DNA of 54,998 nucleotides, from contig JADGAN010000020.1 of the NCBI GenBank assembly GCA_015231955.1, forward strand, positions 36,603 through 91,600, read 5' to 3'. Within the stretch, counting starts at the first letter, position 1. The number at the start of each line of letters is the position of its first letter. Positions 25,313-34,959 of the stretch are shown here, piece by piece. The translations under genes and the position numbers were made by a program. This DNA comes from Oligoflexia bacterium. Lineage in GTDB: Bacteria > Bdellovibrionota > Bacteriovoracia > Bacteriovoracales > Bacteriovoracaceae. Below the pieces are notes generated by a model, which had not been told where the DNA came from, made no database searches, and saw only the letters and a list, made by a program, of their open reading frames with translations.

Positions 25313-26782
25313 ATGAAAAGTTTAGAAAATAGTTATCTTACTCTTCCATCATTGTTTTATAGTTATGTTAAGCCGGCCACCTTTCCACAAGTAAAGCTTT
25401 TGGCCTTTCACCATTTGCTTGCCTTTGAGCTTGGATGGAGTGATTTTTTAGAGTCTACCTCTGAAGAGATTGCAGCTTATTTGACAGGGAGGCCTTCGAT
25501 AACTCCTCTGCCTACACCGCCGATTGCGCTTGCCTACGCTGGACATCAGTTTGGCCATTTTGTGGAGCAGCTTGGAGATGGTCGGGCCATGGTTTTAGGA
25601 ACACGAAAGGATCGTCAAGGAAGAGCGCGCGATCTTGTGTTAAAGGGGGCGGGGCAGACCCCTTTTTCAAGAAGGGGGGATGGGCGATGCCCTTTGGGCC
25701 CGGCCTTGCGTGAGTATGTGGTAAGTGAGGCCATGCATGCACTGAAGATTCCTTCGACGAGGGCCTTGGCCGTGGTTTTGACTGGAGAGAAGGTTTTGCG
25801 AGAGGTGGGAACCGTGCCAGGGGCAGTGATAACCCGAGTGGCCTTTAGTCATATTCGCTTTGGAAGCTTTGAATACTTTGCCCATCGAAAAGATTATGTA
25901 GCACTTAAATTATTGAGTGATTATTGTATTGAGCGCTACTACCCTGAGTTGCTTCAAGTTTCACTCCCTTTGCGCTATCTGGAATTTTTCAAGATGGTCG
26001 CAAAGCGAACGCTTTCACTCGTGGCAAAGTGGATGCGAGTTGGATTTATTCATGGAGTGATGAATACCGATAATATGTTGGTGAGTGGGGAGACGATTGA
26101 TTTCGGCCCTTGCGCTTTTATGGATGAGTATAAGAGTGGGCAGGTGTTTAGTTCTATAGATCAGGGTGGGCGATATGCTTACAACAATCAGGGGCGTATT
26201 GCTATTTGGAATCTTGCATGCCTGGCGAGTGCACTAATTCCGTTGATCGATCAAGAGGAGAAGAGAGCGGAATGGTTGCTTAATGAGGAGCTTTCTCGCT
26301 GCTCACTTCTATTTGAAGAGTTTTGGTTGAAAGAGATGGCCTGTAAGTTTGGAATTTTCAATCCTAAAACCAGTGATGTACTTTTGGTTAGAGAGTTCTT
26401 GGCGCTCTTGGAGAAGCATCAGGTGGACTTTACTCTTGGGTTTCGTGGGTTAATGGGAGGTGAGAGCGCGTGGGGTGGGCCGCAATACGCGCTTTTTCTA
26501 GAGAAGTGGAGAGAGAGGTTGCAAGAACAAGGGAGATCTTTAGAAGAGGTTTTCCAATTGATGAATGAAAACAATCCTCGAGTGATTGCAAGAAATCATG
26601 TCGTGGAAAAGTGTATTGCACTGGCAACAGCAGGGGATCTATCTCTTTTTCATCGATTAAGTCGAGTGCTTGCTGACCCCTATTCCTATTCTTGTGCGTA
26701 TACGTTAGAAGAAGAGAATGAAATGTTTCTTAAACCTCCAACAAGCGAAGATCGTGTTTATAAAACGTTCTGTGGAACCTAA
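25313..26782 (+). CDS. selO: SelO (YdiU) protein adenylyltransferase
   Basis: This 489-residue protein has the diagnostic YdiU/SelO segments: AYAGHQFGHFVEQLGDGRA near residue 80, KGAGQTPFSRRGDGR near residue 115 and HGVMNTDNMLVSGETIDFGP near residue 245. SelO is a pseudokinase that transfers AMP from ATP to protein side chains, linked to redox stress. Length is normal. The C-terminal Cys-containing segment (KTFCGT) fits the redox-active C-terminal end seen in relatives. No strong ribosome site precedes ATG 25313. Confidence 0.94.
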   Translation: MKSLENSYLTLPSLFYSYVKPATFPQVKLLAFHHLLAFELGWSDFLESTSEEIAAYLTGRPSITPLPTPPIALAYAGHQFGHFVEQLGDGRAMVLGTRKDRQGRARDLVLKGAGQTPFSRRGDGRCPLGPALREYVVSEAMHALKIPSTRALAVVLTGEKVLREVGTVPGAVITRVAFSHIRFGSFEYFAHRKDYVALKLLSDYCIERYYPELLQVSLPLRYLEFFKMVAKRTLSLVAKWMRVGFIHGVMNTDNMLVSGETIDFGPCAFMDEYKSGQVFSSIDQGGRYAYNNQGRIAIWNLACLASALIPLIDQEEKRAEWLLNEELSRCSLLFEEFWLKEMACKFGIFNPKTSDVLLVREFLALLEKHQVDFTLGFRGLMGGESAWGGPQYALFLEKWRERLQEQGRSLEEVFQLMNENNPRVIARNHVVEKCIALATAGDLSLFHRLSRVLADPYSYSCAYTLEEENEMFLKPPTSEDRVYKTFCGT

Positions 26783-26809
26783 ACGCTAAGTGTGCTATTG
26801 TCATTTTTA

Positions 26810-26831
26810 GCACTTGCGAAACCACAAGTGC
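26810..26831. other. Small hairpin between selO and rsgA
   Basis: GCACTTG (26810-26816) and CAAGTGC (26825-26831) form a 7-bp stem with an 8-base loop. No T run follows on the plus strand, so it would not be an efficient terminator; it may be an mRNA processing or spacer structure in a selO-rsgA transcript. Confidence 0.4.
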
Positions 26832-26869
26832 ATGGCACCCGTGCTGGTACGGGATGGAGTTTTAAGTTT

Positions 26870-27892
26870 ATGGGCATGGTGTTGGCACAAGTTTATAGGT
26901 CAAGTCAGAGGATTTTCGATTGCAAAGTGATGAAGCAGGAGGGTGGGGTTACGGGGCCTACAGGGCCGATGATTGAGGCGACGGCGCTCGGACTGCTGCT
27001 TAAAGAGGGAGAGATCGTTATTGGTGATCATGTGGAGATTGAGATGGCCGATGCTGCTGGCGATGGCAATAACCCCAATACGATTGTGAAGGTGTTGCCA
27101 AGGAAGAGTGAGATCTACCGCTTTTATCAGAGGGAGTCGCGTAGGAAAGTGACCGCGGCCAACTGTGATTTGATTGCGATTATCAATTCGGTCTCAGCGC
27201 CGTCTTACAAGCGAGGAATTCTTGACCGCTTTGTGATTCGCTCTTATGAGTGGCGCATTCCCGCACTGGTAATTTTTAATAAGATGGATGAGTATGTAAG
27301 TGGTGGAGAGGTCGATCTGGAGTTTGAAGAGGCACGGATGAACTACTTAAAGATTCCCTCCTTTGAGCTCTCTGCAATCGATCTCGAGTACAGGCCACGC
27401 TTTCTAGAGGCGGGGCTTTGTGAGCTTAAAGAGATGATTGCTGGGAAGAGTGTGGTGATGTTAGGGCAGTCGGGGGTGGGCAAGAGCCGCTTGATTGAGG
27501 CCATATCCGGGGGAAGCGTTAAACTTAAGAGTAAAGAGATTGGAAAGGCCCGCAAAGGGACACACACAACCACATGGTCGGAGATTGTAGACGTGGGGAA
27601 CTTTCGCTTGATCGATTCTCCAGGAATACGCTCCTTTTCCCTTGAGGATATGAATGAGGAGGCGTTGATTTCACACTATCCTGATATTGATGAGTGGGCA
27701 ACCAAGTGTCAGTTTAGGAATTGTGAGCACCAGGAGGATTCACGGGGTTGCTTTTTCCATCAGCAACTGCCACAGCTTGTAACTGTTGATGATCTTGAGC
27801 GTAGAATTATTCTGTCGCGTCTAGAGTCGTATTTACAAATTAAAGCGGATCTCTCGGCCATTCCAAGCTGGAGTAAAAAAGAGCGTTATTAG
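26870..27892 (+). CDS. rsgA: Ribosome biogenesis GTPase RsgA
   Basis: About 340 residues from ATG 26870, with GGAG ten bases upstream. The order is that of a circularly permuted GTPase: an N-terminal OB fold, FNKMDEY (G4) before GQSGVGKSRLIEAI (G1) and DSPGIRSF (G3), then a zinc finger (CQFRNCEHQEDSRGCFF). RsgA helps mature the 30S subunit and is stimulated by it. The last 47 bases are duplicated, with four changes, at 30327-30373. Confidence 0.95.
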   Translation: MGMVLAQVYRSSQRIFDCKVMKQEGGVTGPTGPMIEATALGLLLKEGEIVIGDHVEIEMADAAGDGNNPNTIVKVLPRKSEIYRFYQRESRRKVTAANCDLIAIINSVSAPSYKRGILDRFVIRSYEWRIPALVIFNKMDEYVSGGEVDLEFEEARMNYLKIPSFELSAIDLEYRPRFLEAGLCELKEMIAGKSVVMLGQSGVGKSRLIEAISGGSVKLKSKEIGKARKGTHTTTWSEIVDVGNFRLIDSPGIRSFSLEDMNEEALISHYPDIDEWATKCQFRNCEHQEDSRGCFFHQQLPQLVTVDDLERRIILSRLESYLQIKADLSAIPSWSKKERY

Positions 27893-27894
27893 AG
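27848..27894 (+). repeat. 3' end of rsgA, first copy of a divergent repeat
   Basis: Encodes DLSAIPSWSKKERY and the stop. It matches 30327-30373 at 43 of 47 positions; three of four changes are synonymous. The two copies bracket the two-gene signalling cassette 27987-30283. Confidence 0.9.
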
Positions 27895-27986
27895 TCTTAT
27901 TGATAAAACTTCATTCAATAATTTATACCTGAAGCGTATAATGAAAATGATTTAACTATAACGAACTAACCAGCTTGAGGGTTACC

Positions 27987-28982
27987 GTGGAGTCTTATAT
28001 TCCTATTAAAATTTGTGATCTATCGCCGTTTCAAACGTTAGATTTTGATGTGTACATTTTACTTTTATCACAAAATAAGTACCTGAAGTATATTCATCGT
28101 AATGATCCGATTGATAATACAATGTTATTAAAACTACAAGGTAGAGGTTTGCACGTACTTTTCGTTAGCAGCAAGGAACTAGATGCCTATAAAAAATTTA
28201 TAGCACACTCGTTATCTGCAAAATTTAAAAATCCTGCATACACTAGTGAGCAACGAATTGCTATGGTTAAAAAAGAGGCGATACAACTTATTGAAAACCT
28301 CGAGACCATGAGTGAAGGATCAGATGTTTCTACCTGGACTCAAAATTGCTTTGAAATCATCATGGAATTTATTTACCAAATCTCTACAGTGGACTCCATG
28401 GAGAAGATGTTTAATGATTTTACAAAAAACACAGAAGAGGGATCGCCATTTATAAAGCATTCGATGCAAACATGTGCACTCAGTGTATTACTAGGGACGC
28501 TCTTAGGCATTCATGAGCATAAAGAGCTCACAGAATTGGCCATCGCTGGACTATTTCATGACCTTGGTCTTAAAAATATGACCGCAGCGGCCCAGCAGAA
28601 ATATTTTAGAGGAGAGAGCTTAACTGTAAGTGAAAAGTTGCAAATTCAAAAACATCCTGCAGATGGGGCCGAAAAAATCAAAAGCATGTTTGGCAATAAC
28701 ATTATTTCTCAAGATGTTCTTAAAATAATCAATGAGCATCACGTAAGCACTTCTGTGAATGCTTACCCTCACAATGCCTCTCTTGCAGAGCTTACCTATC
28801 TGACCAGGATTGTTGCCATTGCTGATTGCTTGTCACGCTTGGTGATGCAGGATGGAGTATTTGCTTTTCCACTGATTGTTTCAAAGCTCATTCTGATTCA
28901 GCAAAGAGATTTATACCATGAGCTAGATATGAAAATTTTAAATCAAATAAAAACTGTTGCAACTCAACAATGGGAGGGGTGA
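27987..28982 (+). CDS. HD-GYP-like phosphodiesterase-type protein
   Basis: About 331 residues; GTG 27987 follows TTGAGGG, so the frame from TTG 27975 would include the ribosome site. The N-terminal 120 residues are unassigned. The C-terminal half has an HD domain: IKHSMQTCALSVLLG, LFHDLGLKN (HD), QKHPADGAEKI and NEHHVSTSVNAYP. This is the HD-GYP arrangement, but the GYP signature is changed to AYP, so c-di-GMP hydrolysis may be altered or lost. The stop overlaps the next start (TGATG), so the histidine kinase is co-translated. Confidence 0.82.
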   Translation: MESYIPIKICDLSPFQTLDFDVYILLLSQNKYLKYIHRNDPIDNTMLLKLQGRGLHVLFVSSKELDAYKKFIAHSLSAKFKNPAYTSEQRIAMVKKEAIQLIENLETMSEGSDVSTWTQNCFEIIMEFIYQISTVDSMEKMFNDFTKNTEEGSPFIKHSMQTCALSVLLGTLLGIHEHKELTELAIAGLFHDLGLKNMTAAAQQKYFRGESLTVSEKLQIQKHPADGAEKIKSMFGNNIISQDVLKIINEHHVSTSVNAYPHNASLAELTYLTRIVAIADCLSRLVMQDGVFAFPLIVSKLILIQQRDLYHELDMKILNQIKTVATQQWEG

Positions 28983-30283
28983 TGCCAAAGGCCGGTGTGG
29001 AAAACGAGGTCTTAAATTACGAATTATCAGAGATCCTCCATGATTTCAACTTTGTCTTTGAAGAGCTGGAATTCCTTATCCAGGAAAGCGATGAAGCAAC
29101 GATACTATCTCAAATCACCAGTGGACTAAAAAATTTTTTAGGGGCCAAGAATGTGCTCTATTTTGTCTATGATTCAACAAAAAATGAGTTCAGATGGGCC
29201 GCTGGCAGTGAGGAATGCAATCAGAAAAAGATTCCAGGAAAAAATTTCTGTAATAGCGAAGGATCTATGCTCTTTGCCATCAAAGAGATGGGAACTTCTT
29301 TGGTGATTCAGAATACAGAGAACGAGACAAGATTTGTTTGTGATGAGATACTATCATTATCAGGGCCACAGAGTATTGTGCTTAAAAGAATAGAAAAGGA
29401 TAATGAACTTAAAGGTGTGGTGATTTTTTATTTTTCGCTAATCAATGGGAATCAACTGAGAGCACTCTATCATAAGATATCTCGCTTTTTAGCTGTATGG
29501 AACGATCTTTTTTTGATGAAGCTAGAGCTGCTTGCAGAAAGAAAGCGACGTAAGATTTTAGAGGAGAAGTTGCTTTGTGGAACACGCATTGCTTCGTTAA
29601 ACACACTACTCCATGGGATTGCTCATGAAATTTGTAATCCCTTACAGATTGCTAGTGGATTTTTTGAACTCTTAAAACCTGCAATTAAAGAGCATGTCCC
29701 TGATGCTGATAGTGAGATCGATAAAACTTGTGCAAAGGTTGAGACTTCTCTTAGTCGGATAAAGACAATCATTGATTTTATGATTAAACTGCATCCAAAA
29801 GAAAAATTAAACACAAGTGTAGATCTTAATGGCCTCTTAGCTGAATTATCTGAACTCCATCGCAATCATTTTCAAAATAATGGCATTGATTTAATATTTA
29901 CCCCCTGTTGTTCTCCTGTTTGGGTTTTGGGAGGGGAGACTCTGTTTGAGCAAGTGTATCACCAACTCTTAACAAATGCTTTTGATGCTCTAACAGATAC
30001 GCTTTGTGTGCAAATGCAAAAAAGTGTGCAAGTGGACCTGCATATTGAGAGCGCCAAATGTATACAGTGGTGTATTTATGATAATGGCATTGGCATTGAG
30101 AAACATAATCTTCCAAAAATTTTTGATCCCTTTTTTACTACCAAGGATCCAGGAAAAGGCCCTGGTCTAGGATTGACTTTAGTTCATAACTCTATTTATG
30201 TGCTTAATGGCCAAATTAGTGTGGAATCGGAGAGGAATCGGTTTACTAAAATTTGCATAACCATTCCCTTGTTTAATCCCTAG
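28982..30283 (+). CDS. Cytoplasmic GAF-type sensor histidine kinase
   Basis: About 433 residues; ATG 28982 overlaps the upstream stop and follows GGGAGGGG. There are no membrane segments. Residues about 30-180 look like a GAF sensor domain. [20 protein letters not shown] holds the phospho-accepting His near residue 218, and the ATPase has NAFDALTD (N box), [20 protein letters not shown] (G1/F box) and GPGLGLTLV (G2). No response regulator is adjacent; the coupled HD-GYP-like protein is its likely partner. Confidence 0.9.
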   Translation: MPKAGVENEVLNYELSEILHDFNFVFEELEFLIQESDEATILSQITSGLKNFLGAKNVLYFVYDSTKNEFRWAAGSEECNQKKIPGKNFCNSEGSMLFAIKEMGTSLVIQNTENETRFVCDEILSLSGPQSIVLKRIEKDNELKGVVIFYFSLINGNQLRALYHKISRFLAVWNDLFLMKLELLAERKRRKILEEKLLCGTRIASLNTLLHGIAHEICNPLQIASGFFELLKPAIKEHVPDADSEIDKTCAKVETSLSRIKTIIDFMIKLHPKEKLNTSVDLNGLLAELSELHRNHFQNNGIDLIFTPCCSPVWVLGGETLFEQVYHQLLTNAFDALTDTLCVQMQKSVQVDLHIESAKCIQWCIYDNGIGIEKHNLPKIFDPFFTTKDPGKGPGLGLTLVHNSIYVLNGQISVESERNRFTKICITIPLFNP

Positions 30284-30610
30284 TTATTTCGAAATCGCTA
30301 ATTGCCGCAGCTTGCAAATGCAAGAGGACCTCTCGGTCATTCCAAGTTGGAGTAAAAAAGAGCGCTATTAGAGATGCTCTGTGTTTTTTAGCGAATAATC
30401 TCTAAATAGGAGCATTTCTGTTTGGTTTAAAAAAAAATATTCTGGCTTCCGTATAATTCTCATTCTTTTTTCTGTAATAATTTTGTATAAAATCGATGTA
30501 AAATCCAAGAGAAAATTCACGTTTCGTTAGAGAATATAATTGTCTGGTCGACTAACGTTTCAGCTTGAAAACTTACCGACTAACTATTTTTCACACAAAA
30601 GGACCCCTTT
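30284..30610. other. rsgA remnant and leader of nifJ
   Basis: Holds the degenerate rsgA 3' copy and then about 235 bp of AT-rich DNA before nifJ. Within the latter, CGTTAG and CTAACG lie as an inverted pair around 30520-30560. AAAAGGACC ahead of ATG 30611 is the nifJ ribosome site. No consensus promoter can be assigned confidently. Confidence 0.5.
30327..30373 (+). pseudogene. Remnant of a second rsgA 3' end
   Basis: This 47-bp piece encodes DLSVIPSWSKKERY and a stop in one frame, the same as the end of rsgA apart from Ala to Val. Weaker similarity extends a few codons further upstream (LQMQED against LQIKAD). No start or GTPase domain precedes it. It is the fossil of an rsgA end left behind when the signalling cassette was inserted or recombined. 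Confidence 0.85.
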
Positions 30611-33600
30611 ATGACAAAGAAAAATTTTCCTAAGGCGACCGTTAATGGGAACTTCGCCGCTGCTCATGTGGCCTATGCGTATAGCGATGTGGCCGCGATC
30701 TATCCGATCACTCCTTCATCTGAAATGGGTGAGTATTCTGATGCTTGGGCGGCCGCTAGTCGCAAAAACGTCTTTGGCCAAGTGGTTGATGTGGTCGAGA
30801 TGCAATCGGAAGCAGGTGCTGTGGGTGCTGTTCACGGTGCACTCTCCGCAGGTGCTTTTACCACGACGTTTACTGCCTCTCAAGGTCTTATGCTGATGCT
30901 TGCGAATATGCATAAAATTGCTGGCGAGATGATTCCAACTGTATTTCACATCTCTGCTCGCTCGCTTGCAGCTCAATCACTTTCAATCTTTGGTGACCAC
31001 TCCGACGTGATGTCAGCTCGTAATACTGGTTATGCGATGCTTGCCTCTTCCTCTGTGCAAGAGATTGTTGATTTGGCGATTGTCTCTCACTTGGCGACGC
31101 TTAAATCAAGCATCCCTTTCCTTCACTTCTTTGATGGTTTCCGTACTTCGAGTGAAATACAAAAGATTGAGTTAGTGGATTATGAAACCTTGGGTGAGTT
31201 GTTAGAGCCAAAATATGTTGAGGATTTTCGTAGTCGTGCTTTAAATCCAGAAAAACCACGTTCAAAAGTTGGTGCTCAAAATCCTGATGTTTATTTCCAA
31301 GGGCGAGAGACTACCAATAAAGAGTACGATGTTACTCCAGCGATTGTTCAAGAGTATATGGATAAAGTGGCCAAAGTTACAGGACGCCAATACCACTTGT
31401 TTGATTATTATGGTGCTGCAGATGCAGATAAAGTGATTGTAGCAATGGGAAGTGGTCTTGAGACCATTGAAGAGACCATCAACTACTTAAACACAGTGAA
31501 GGGATTAAAGCTTGGCGTAGTTAAAGTTCGCCTCTATAGACCTTTTAGTGGTGAGGCGTTGGCAAAAGCAATTCCTACAACTGCCAAGAAAATTGTAGTG
31601 CTTGATCGAACGAAGGAGCCAGGCGCGATTGGTGAGCCACTCTATCTTGATGTTGTAGCAGCATTGCAAGAGCGCAAAGAGATCAAAATCATTGGTGGCC
31701 GTTATGGATTATCATCAAAAGAGTTCACACCTTCTATGGTGTATGCTGTTTATAAGCACCTTGATCAGAAGTGCACACACGGTTTTACCGTGGGAATCAA
31801 CGATGATGTTACCCACCTTTCACTTGAAGTGACTGAAGAGATTGATACCACTCCTAAAGGAACTACCAGCTGTAAATTTTGGGGGCTTGGTGCTGATGGT
31901 ACAGTTGGTGCCAATAAAAATTCGATCGCGATTATTGGTGACAACACCGATATGTATGCTCAAGGATATTTCCAATACGATTCCAAAAAATCGGGTGGGA
32001 TTACCAGAAGCCATTTGCGATTTGGTAAAGAGAGAATCACCTCTACTTACCTTGTAAACCATGCTGACTTCATCGCTTGCCACAACCAATCTTTCATTGG
32101 TCGTTACAACGTGCTTGAAGGAATTAAAGAGAATGGTACTTTCCTTTTAAACTCTAGTTGGAAAACAGAAGATGTGTTTGCCAACCTTACAGAGGATATG
32201 CAAAAGACCATCATTGCAAAGAAAATCAAACTTTATAATATCGATGCACTCAAGATCTCCAATGAAGTTGGTTTGGGCGCAAGAATTAATAGCGTAATGC
32301 AAGCTGCTTTCTTTATTGTTTCCAATATTCTTCCTCGTCAAGAGGCGGTATCGATGATTAAGAAAGCGATCCAAAAAAGTTACGGCAAGAAGGGACAAGC
32401 AATTGTGGATATGAACTGGACAGCGGTGGATGCAGCAGATGCTGCTCTTAAAGAGGTTCCAGTACCTGCAAAAGCTCCTGGTAAGGCCGCTTCCATTAAG
32501 CGCCTTATTCCAGAAAATGCCGATCATTTCATCCGCACTGTAGTTGAGCCAATTATGAGGGAAGAGGGTGATAAGATTAAAGTTTCTGAAATGCCTAAGG
32601 ATGGATTTATTGATAACACAATTACTCGTTTGGAAAAGCGTGGAGTTGCTCCGCAAGTTCCGATCTGGCATGCAGATAAGTGTATTCAATGTAACCAGTG
32701 TTCTTTTGTTTGTCCGCACGCTGCTGTTCGCTCGAAGCTTATCGATCCTAAAGACCTTGTAAACGCGCCAGCAAGCTTTAAGACACTTACCGCGAGCGGA
32801 AAAGATAAAGATTATCAATATAAGATTCAAGTCTATCCTGAAGATTGTATTGGTTGCGGTGACTGTGTGAATGAGTGTCCGAAAGCGGCGCTTACTTTTG
32901 CTCCAATTGAAAAATCGCGTGAAATGGGTGAGACCAAAAATGCAGAATTTTTCGATTCTCTTCCAAATGATGTTCTTGGTAACAATAAAGAGGATACTGT
33001 TAAGGGAAGCCAATTTAAACAACCACTGCTCGAGTTCTCAGGTGCTTGCGGTGGATGTGGTGAGACTCCCTATATTCGCTTGTTAACGCAACTTTATGGC
33101 GACCGTATGGTTATTGCCAATGCAACTGGTTGTTCTTCTATTTGGGGTGGAACTTTCCCTTCGATACCTTATTGCAAAAACAAAGAGGGACACGGTCCTG
33201 CTTGGGCAAACTCTCTTTTCGAGGACAATGCTGAGTTTGGATTAGGGATGAGAGTGGGAGTCGATTCTAACCGTCGTCTGTTGAAGAGTGCTGTGATGTC
33301 ACTTTTAAGTGAGCATGCAAATACTCTTGATGGAGAATTAAAAAATTCTCTTAGCTTTGCTCTAGAAAATTGGGAAGGCATTGAAGAAAATCACAAAGCA
33401 AACGCTAAGAAGATTCAGTCCTTATTGCCTTCGGCCCTAAAGAAAGTAAGCAGTGGGAGTGCAGCAGAAAAACTTCTTCGCAAAACATGTGAACTTCAGA
33501 GCTACTTTATCGAGAAATCGGTTTGGTGTATTGGTGGTGATGGTTGGGCCTATGATATTGGTTTTGGTGGTCTTGATCATTCGCTGGCCTCTGGAAAAAA

Positions 33601-34159
33601 TCTTAACTTATTTGTACTCGATACAGAAGTGTACTCCAATACTGGTGGACAAGCTTCCAAGTCGTCACCTCTTGGTGCTGTTGCTAAATTTGCAGAGGCC
33701 GGAAAAGCAACGGTGAAGAAAGATCTTGGAATGATGCTCATGAGTTATGGTTACATCTATGTGGCCTCTGTTTCCATGGGTGCCAATAAAGTGCAGCTGA
33801 TGAGAGCAATCAAAGAAGCAGAAGCTTACAAAGGTCCATCGATTATCATCGCCTACGCTCCATGTATCAATCACGGGATCGATATGTCGAGAAGCCAAGA
33901 GCGTGAGAAATTGGCCGTTGAATCGGGATATTGGATGCTCTATCGCTACAATCCAATGTTAAAGGCCGAAGGCAAAAATCCATTTGTGCTTGAATCGAAA
34001 GAGCCCAAAATGCCAGTGGAAGATTTCTTGAAAGAGGAGACACGTTATACCTCTTTAGAGCGTTCTTTCCCTGAGCGTTCGGCACAATTTCGCGCACAGT
34101 TTGGAAACTACGTGAAAGATCGCTACGCTTTCTATAAGCGTTTAGCAGAAGGAAACTAA
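30611..34159 (+). CDS. nifJ: Pyruvate:ferredoxin (flavodoxin) oxidoreductase
   Basis: This 1182-residue protein is the full-length fused homodimeric enzyme. It begins with the pyruvate-site domain (AAAHVAYAYSDVAAIYPITP), has two 4Fe-4S clusters at CIQCNQCSFVCPH (about residue 693) and CIGCGDCVNECPK (about residue 748), and a TPP-binding C-terminal domain (GACGGCGETPY; WCIGGDGWAYDIGFGGLDH; DTEVYSNTGGQASKSSP). It converts pyruvate and CoA to acetyl-CoA, CO2 and reduced ferredoxin or flavodoxin. Suggests an oxygen-limited metabolic option. Monocistronic by position. Confidence 0.97.
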   Translation: MTKKNFPKATVNGNFAAAHVAYAYSDVAAIYPITPSSEMGEYSDAWAAASRKNVFGQVVDVVEMQSEAGAVGAVHGALSAGAFTTTFTASQGLMLMLANMHKIAGEMIPTVFHISARSLAAQSLSIFGDHSDVMSARNTGYAMLASSSVQEIVDLAIVSHLATLKSSIPFLHFFDGFRTSSEIQKIELVDYETLGELLEPKYVEDFRSRALNPEKPRSKVGAQNPDVYFQGRETTNKEYDVTPAIVQEYMDKVAKVTGRQYHLFDYYGAADADKVIVAMGSGLETIEETINYLNTVKGLKLGVVKVRLYRPFSGEALAKAIPTTAKKIVVLDRTKEPGAIGEPLYLDVVAALQERKEIKIIGGRYGLSSKEFTPSMVYAVYKHLDQKCTHGFTVGINDDVTHLSLEVTEEIDTTPKGTTSCKFWGLGADGTVGANKNSIAIIGDNTDMYAQGYFQYDSKKSGGITRSHLRFGKERITSTYLVNHADFIACHNQSFIGRYNVLEGIKENGTFLLNSSWKTEDVFANLTEDMQKTIIAKKIKLYNIDALKISNEVGLGARINSVMQAAFFIVSNILPRQEAVSMIKKAIQKSYGKKGQAIVDMNWTAVDAADAALKEVPVPAKAPGKAASIKRLIPENADHFIRTVVEPIMREEGDKIKVSEMPKDGFIDNTITRLEKRGVAPQVPIWHADKCIQCNQCSFVCPHAAVRSKLIDPKDLVNAPASFKTLTASGKDKDYQYKIQVYPEDCIGCGDCVNECPKAALTFAPIEKSREMGETKNAEFFDSLPNDVLGNNKEDTVKGSQFKQPLLEFSGACGGCGETPYIRLLTQLYGDRMVIANATGCSSIWGGTFPSIPYCKNKEGHGPAWANSLFEDNAEFGLGMRVGVDSNRRLLKSAVMSLLSEHANTLDGELKNSLSFALENWEGIEENHKANAKKIQSLLPSALKKVSSGSAAEKLLRKTCELQSYFIEKSVWCIGGDGWAYDIGFGGLDHSLASGKNLNLFVLDTEVYSNTGGQASKSSPLGAVAKFAEAGKATVKKDLGMMLMSYGYIYVASVSMGANKVQLMRAIKEAEAYKGPSIIIAYAPCINHGIDMSRSQEREKLAVESGYWMLYRYNPMLKAEGKNPFVLESKEPKMPVEDFLKEETRYTSLERSFPERSAQFRAQFGNYVKDRYAFYKRLAEGN

Positions 34160-34162
34160 AAA

Positions 34163-34879
34163 CTAGTAACCAAATAGTTGTGTTTCGGTGGTGGTGGCGC
34201 CTGCAAAGCGAGTGAGTGTTAAAGCAAACTCGCTTGCAGCTTCTGTGAGCGTAGTTTTTGTGGTCACCTCTTTGTTGGCGTAAATCACCCCGAGCACATT
34301 TTTTGCCTCTGTTGTTGCTGCCGTTTGTGATGCAAACACTTTCGTTGCCATTGAGTCTTTGATGGGATTGCCAATTGCACGAGAACTATTATTAGCAGAG
34401 TCTGCAACCAACAAGAGATCTTGCAGATCGATATCTTGCCCGCTTTGATTAAAAATATAGCGTTCGCCAAGTAGTCCATGGCGGATGGTGAGTGGTGGGG
34501 TACATTGGTCTAGGTCAAAGATACTGATGGGAAGTTGATGTTTAAGAGAAATAAAATTGTTGGCATCAACGATGTTGTTGATGAAGTTGATTGCTCCTTG
34601 TTCACGTGCAAGGTTATAGAGGTATTCGGAGGCAGGCTTTCCGCGTCCAGTGGCACGATATTTTCCAAACTTTAGGAGGGCGCGGATCGACTGTTTGCTA
34701 GGATCGCTATTATTATCTCCATCGCCGCTTTGATTTTTGCTCCTTATTCCTTCGCAGAGATGAGTAATCATTTGTTTAAACTCTTCCGGACTATCCTTTA
34801 CGTTAACACTCTGGGCGTAGACGATGGCCACGGCCAAAGGAATTTTTAAATCAAATTTATTGAAAATCGATTCTAACAT
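34163..34879 (-). CDS. B3/4 domain protein
   Basis: A 238-residue protein with AAAGGAG eight bases before ATG 34879. The central part (LLKFGKYRATGRGKPASEYL; NNIVDANNFISLKHQLPISI; IRHGLLGERYIFNQSGQ) matches the B3/4 domain found in the PheRS beta chain and in stand-alone proteins. Stand-alone B3/4 proteins may edit or bind misacylated tRNA or amino acids; its substrate is unknown. Convergent with nifJ, three bases apart. Confidence 0.8.
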   Translation of the reverse strand: MLESIFNKFDLKIPLAVAIVYAQSVNVKDSPEEFKQMITHLCEGIRSKNQSGDGDNNSDPSKQSIRALLKFGKYRATGRGKPASEYLYNLAREQGAINFINNIVDANNFISLKHQLPISIFDLDQCTPPLTIRHGLLGERYIFNQSGQDIDLQDLLLVADSANNSSRAIGNPIKDSMATKVFASQTAATTEAKNVLGVIYANKEVTTKTTLTEAASEFALTLTRFAGATTTETQLFGY

Positions 34880-34959
34880 TTTCTATACTCCTTTAGAAAA
34901 ATTTGTATCTTGACGATAGGAGATAACGGTAGTTATCACTCTATCCAGGATCTATCTCT

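Noticed and set aside
26810-26831. Intrinsic terminator after selO
   Set aside because: The stem has no T run after it on the plus strand and only 7 bp, so it is listed only as a small hairpin.
32147-33022. 291-codon minus-strand frame inside nifJ
   Set aside because: It lies wholly opposite a clearly conserved coding region and has no recognisable domain or ribosome site; it is a shadow of codon bias.
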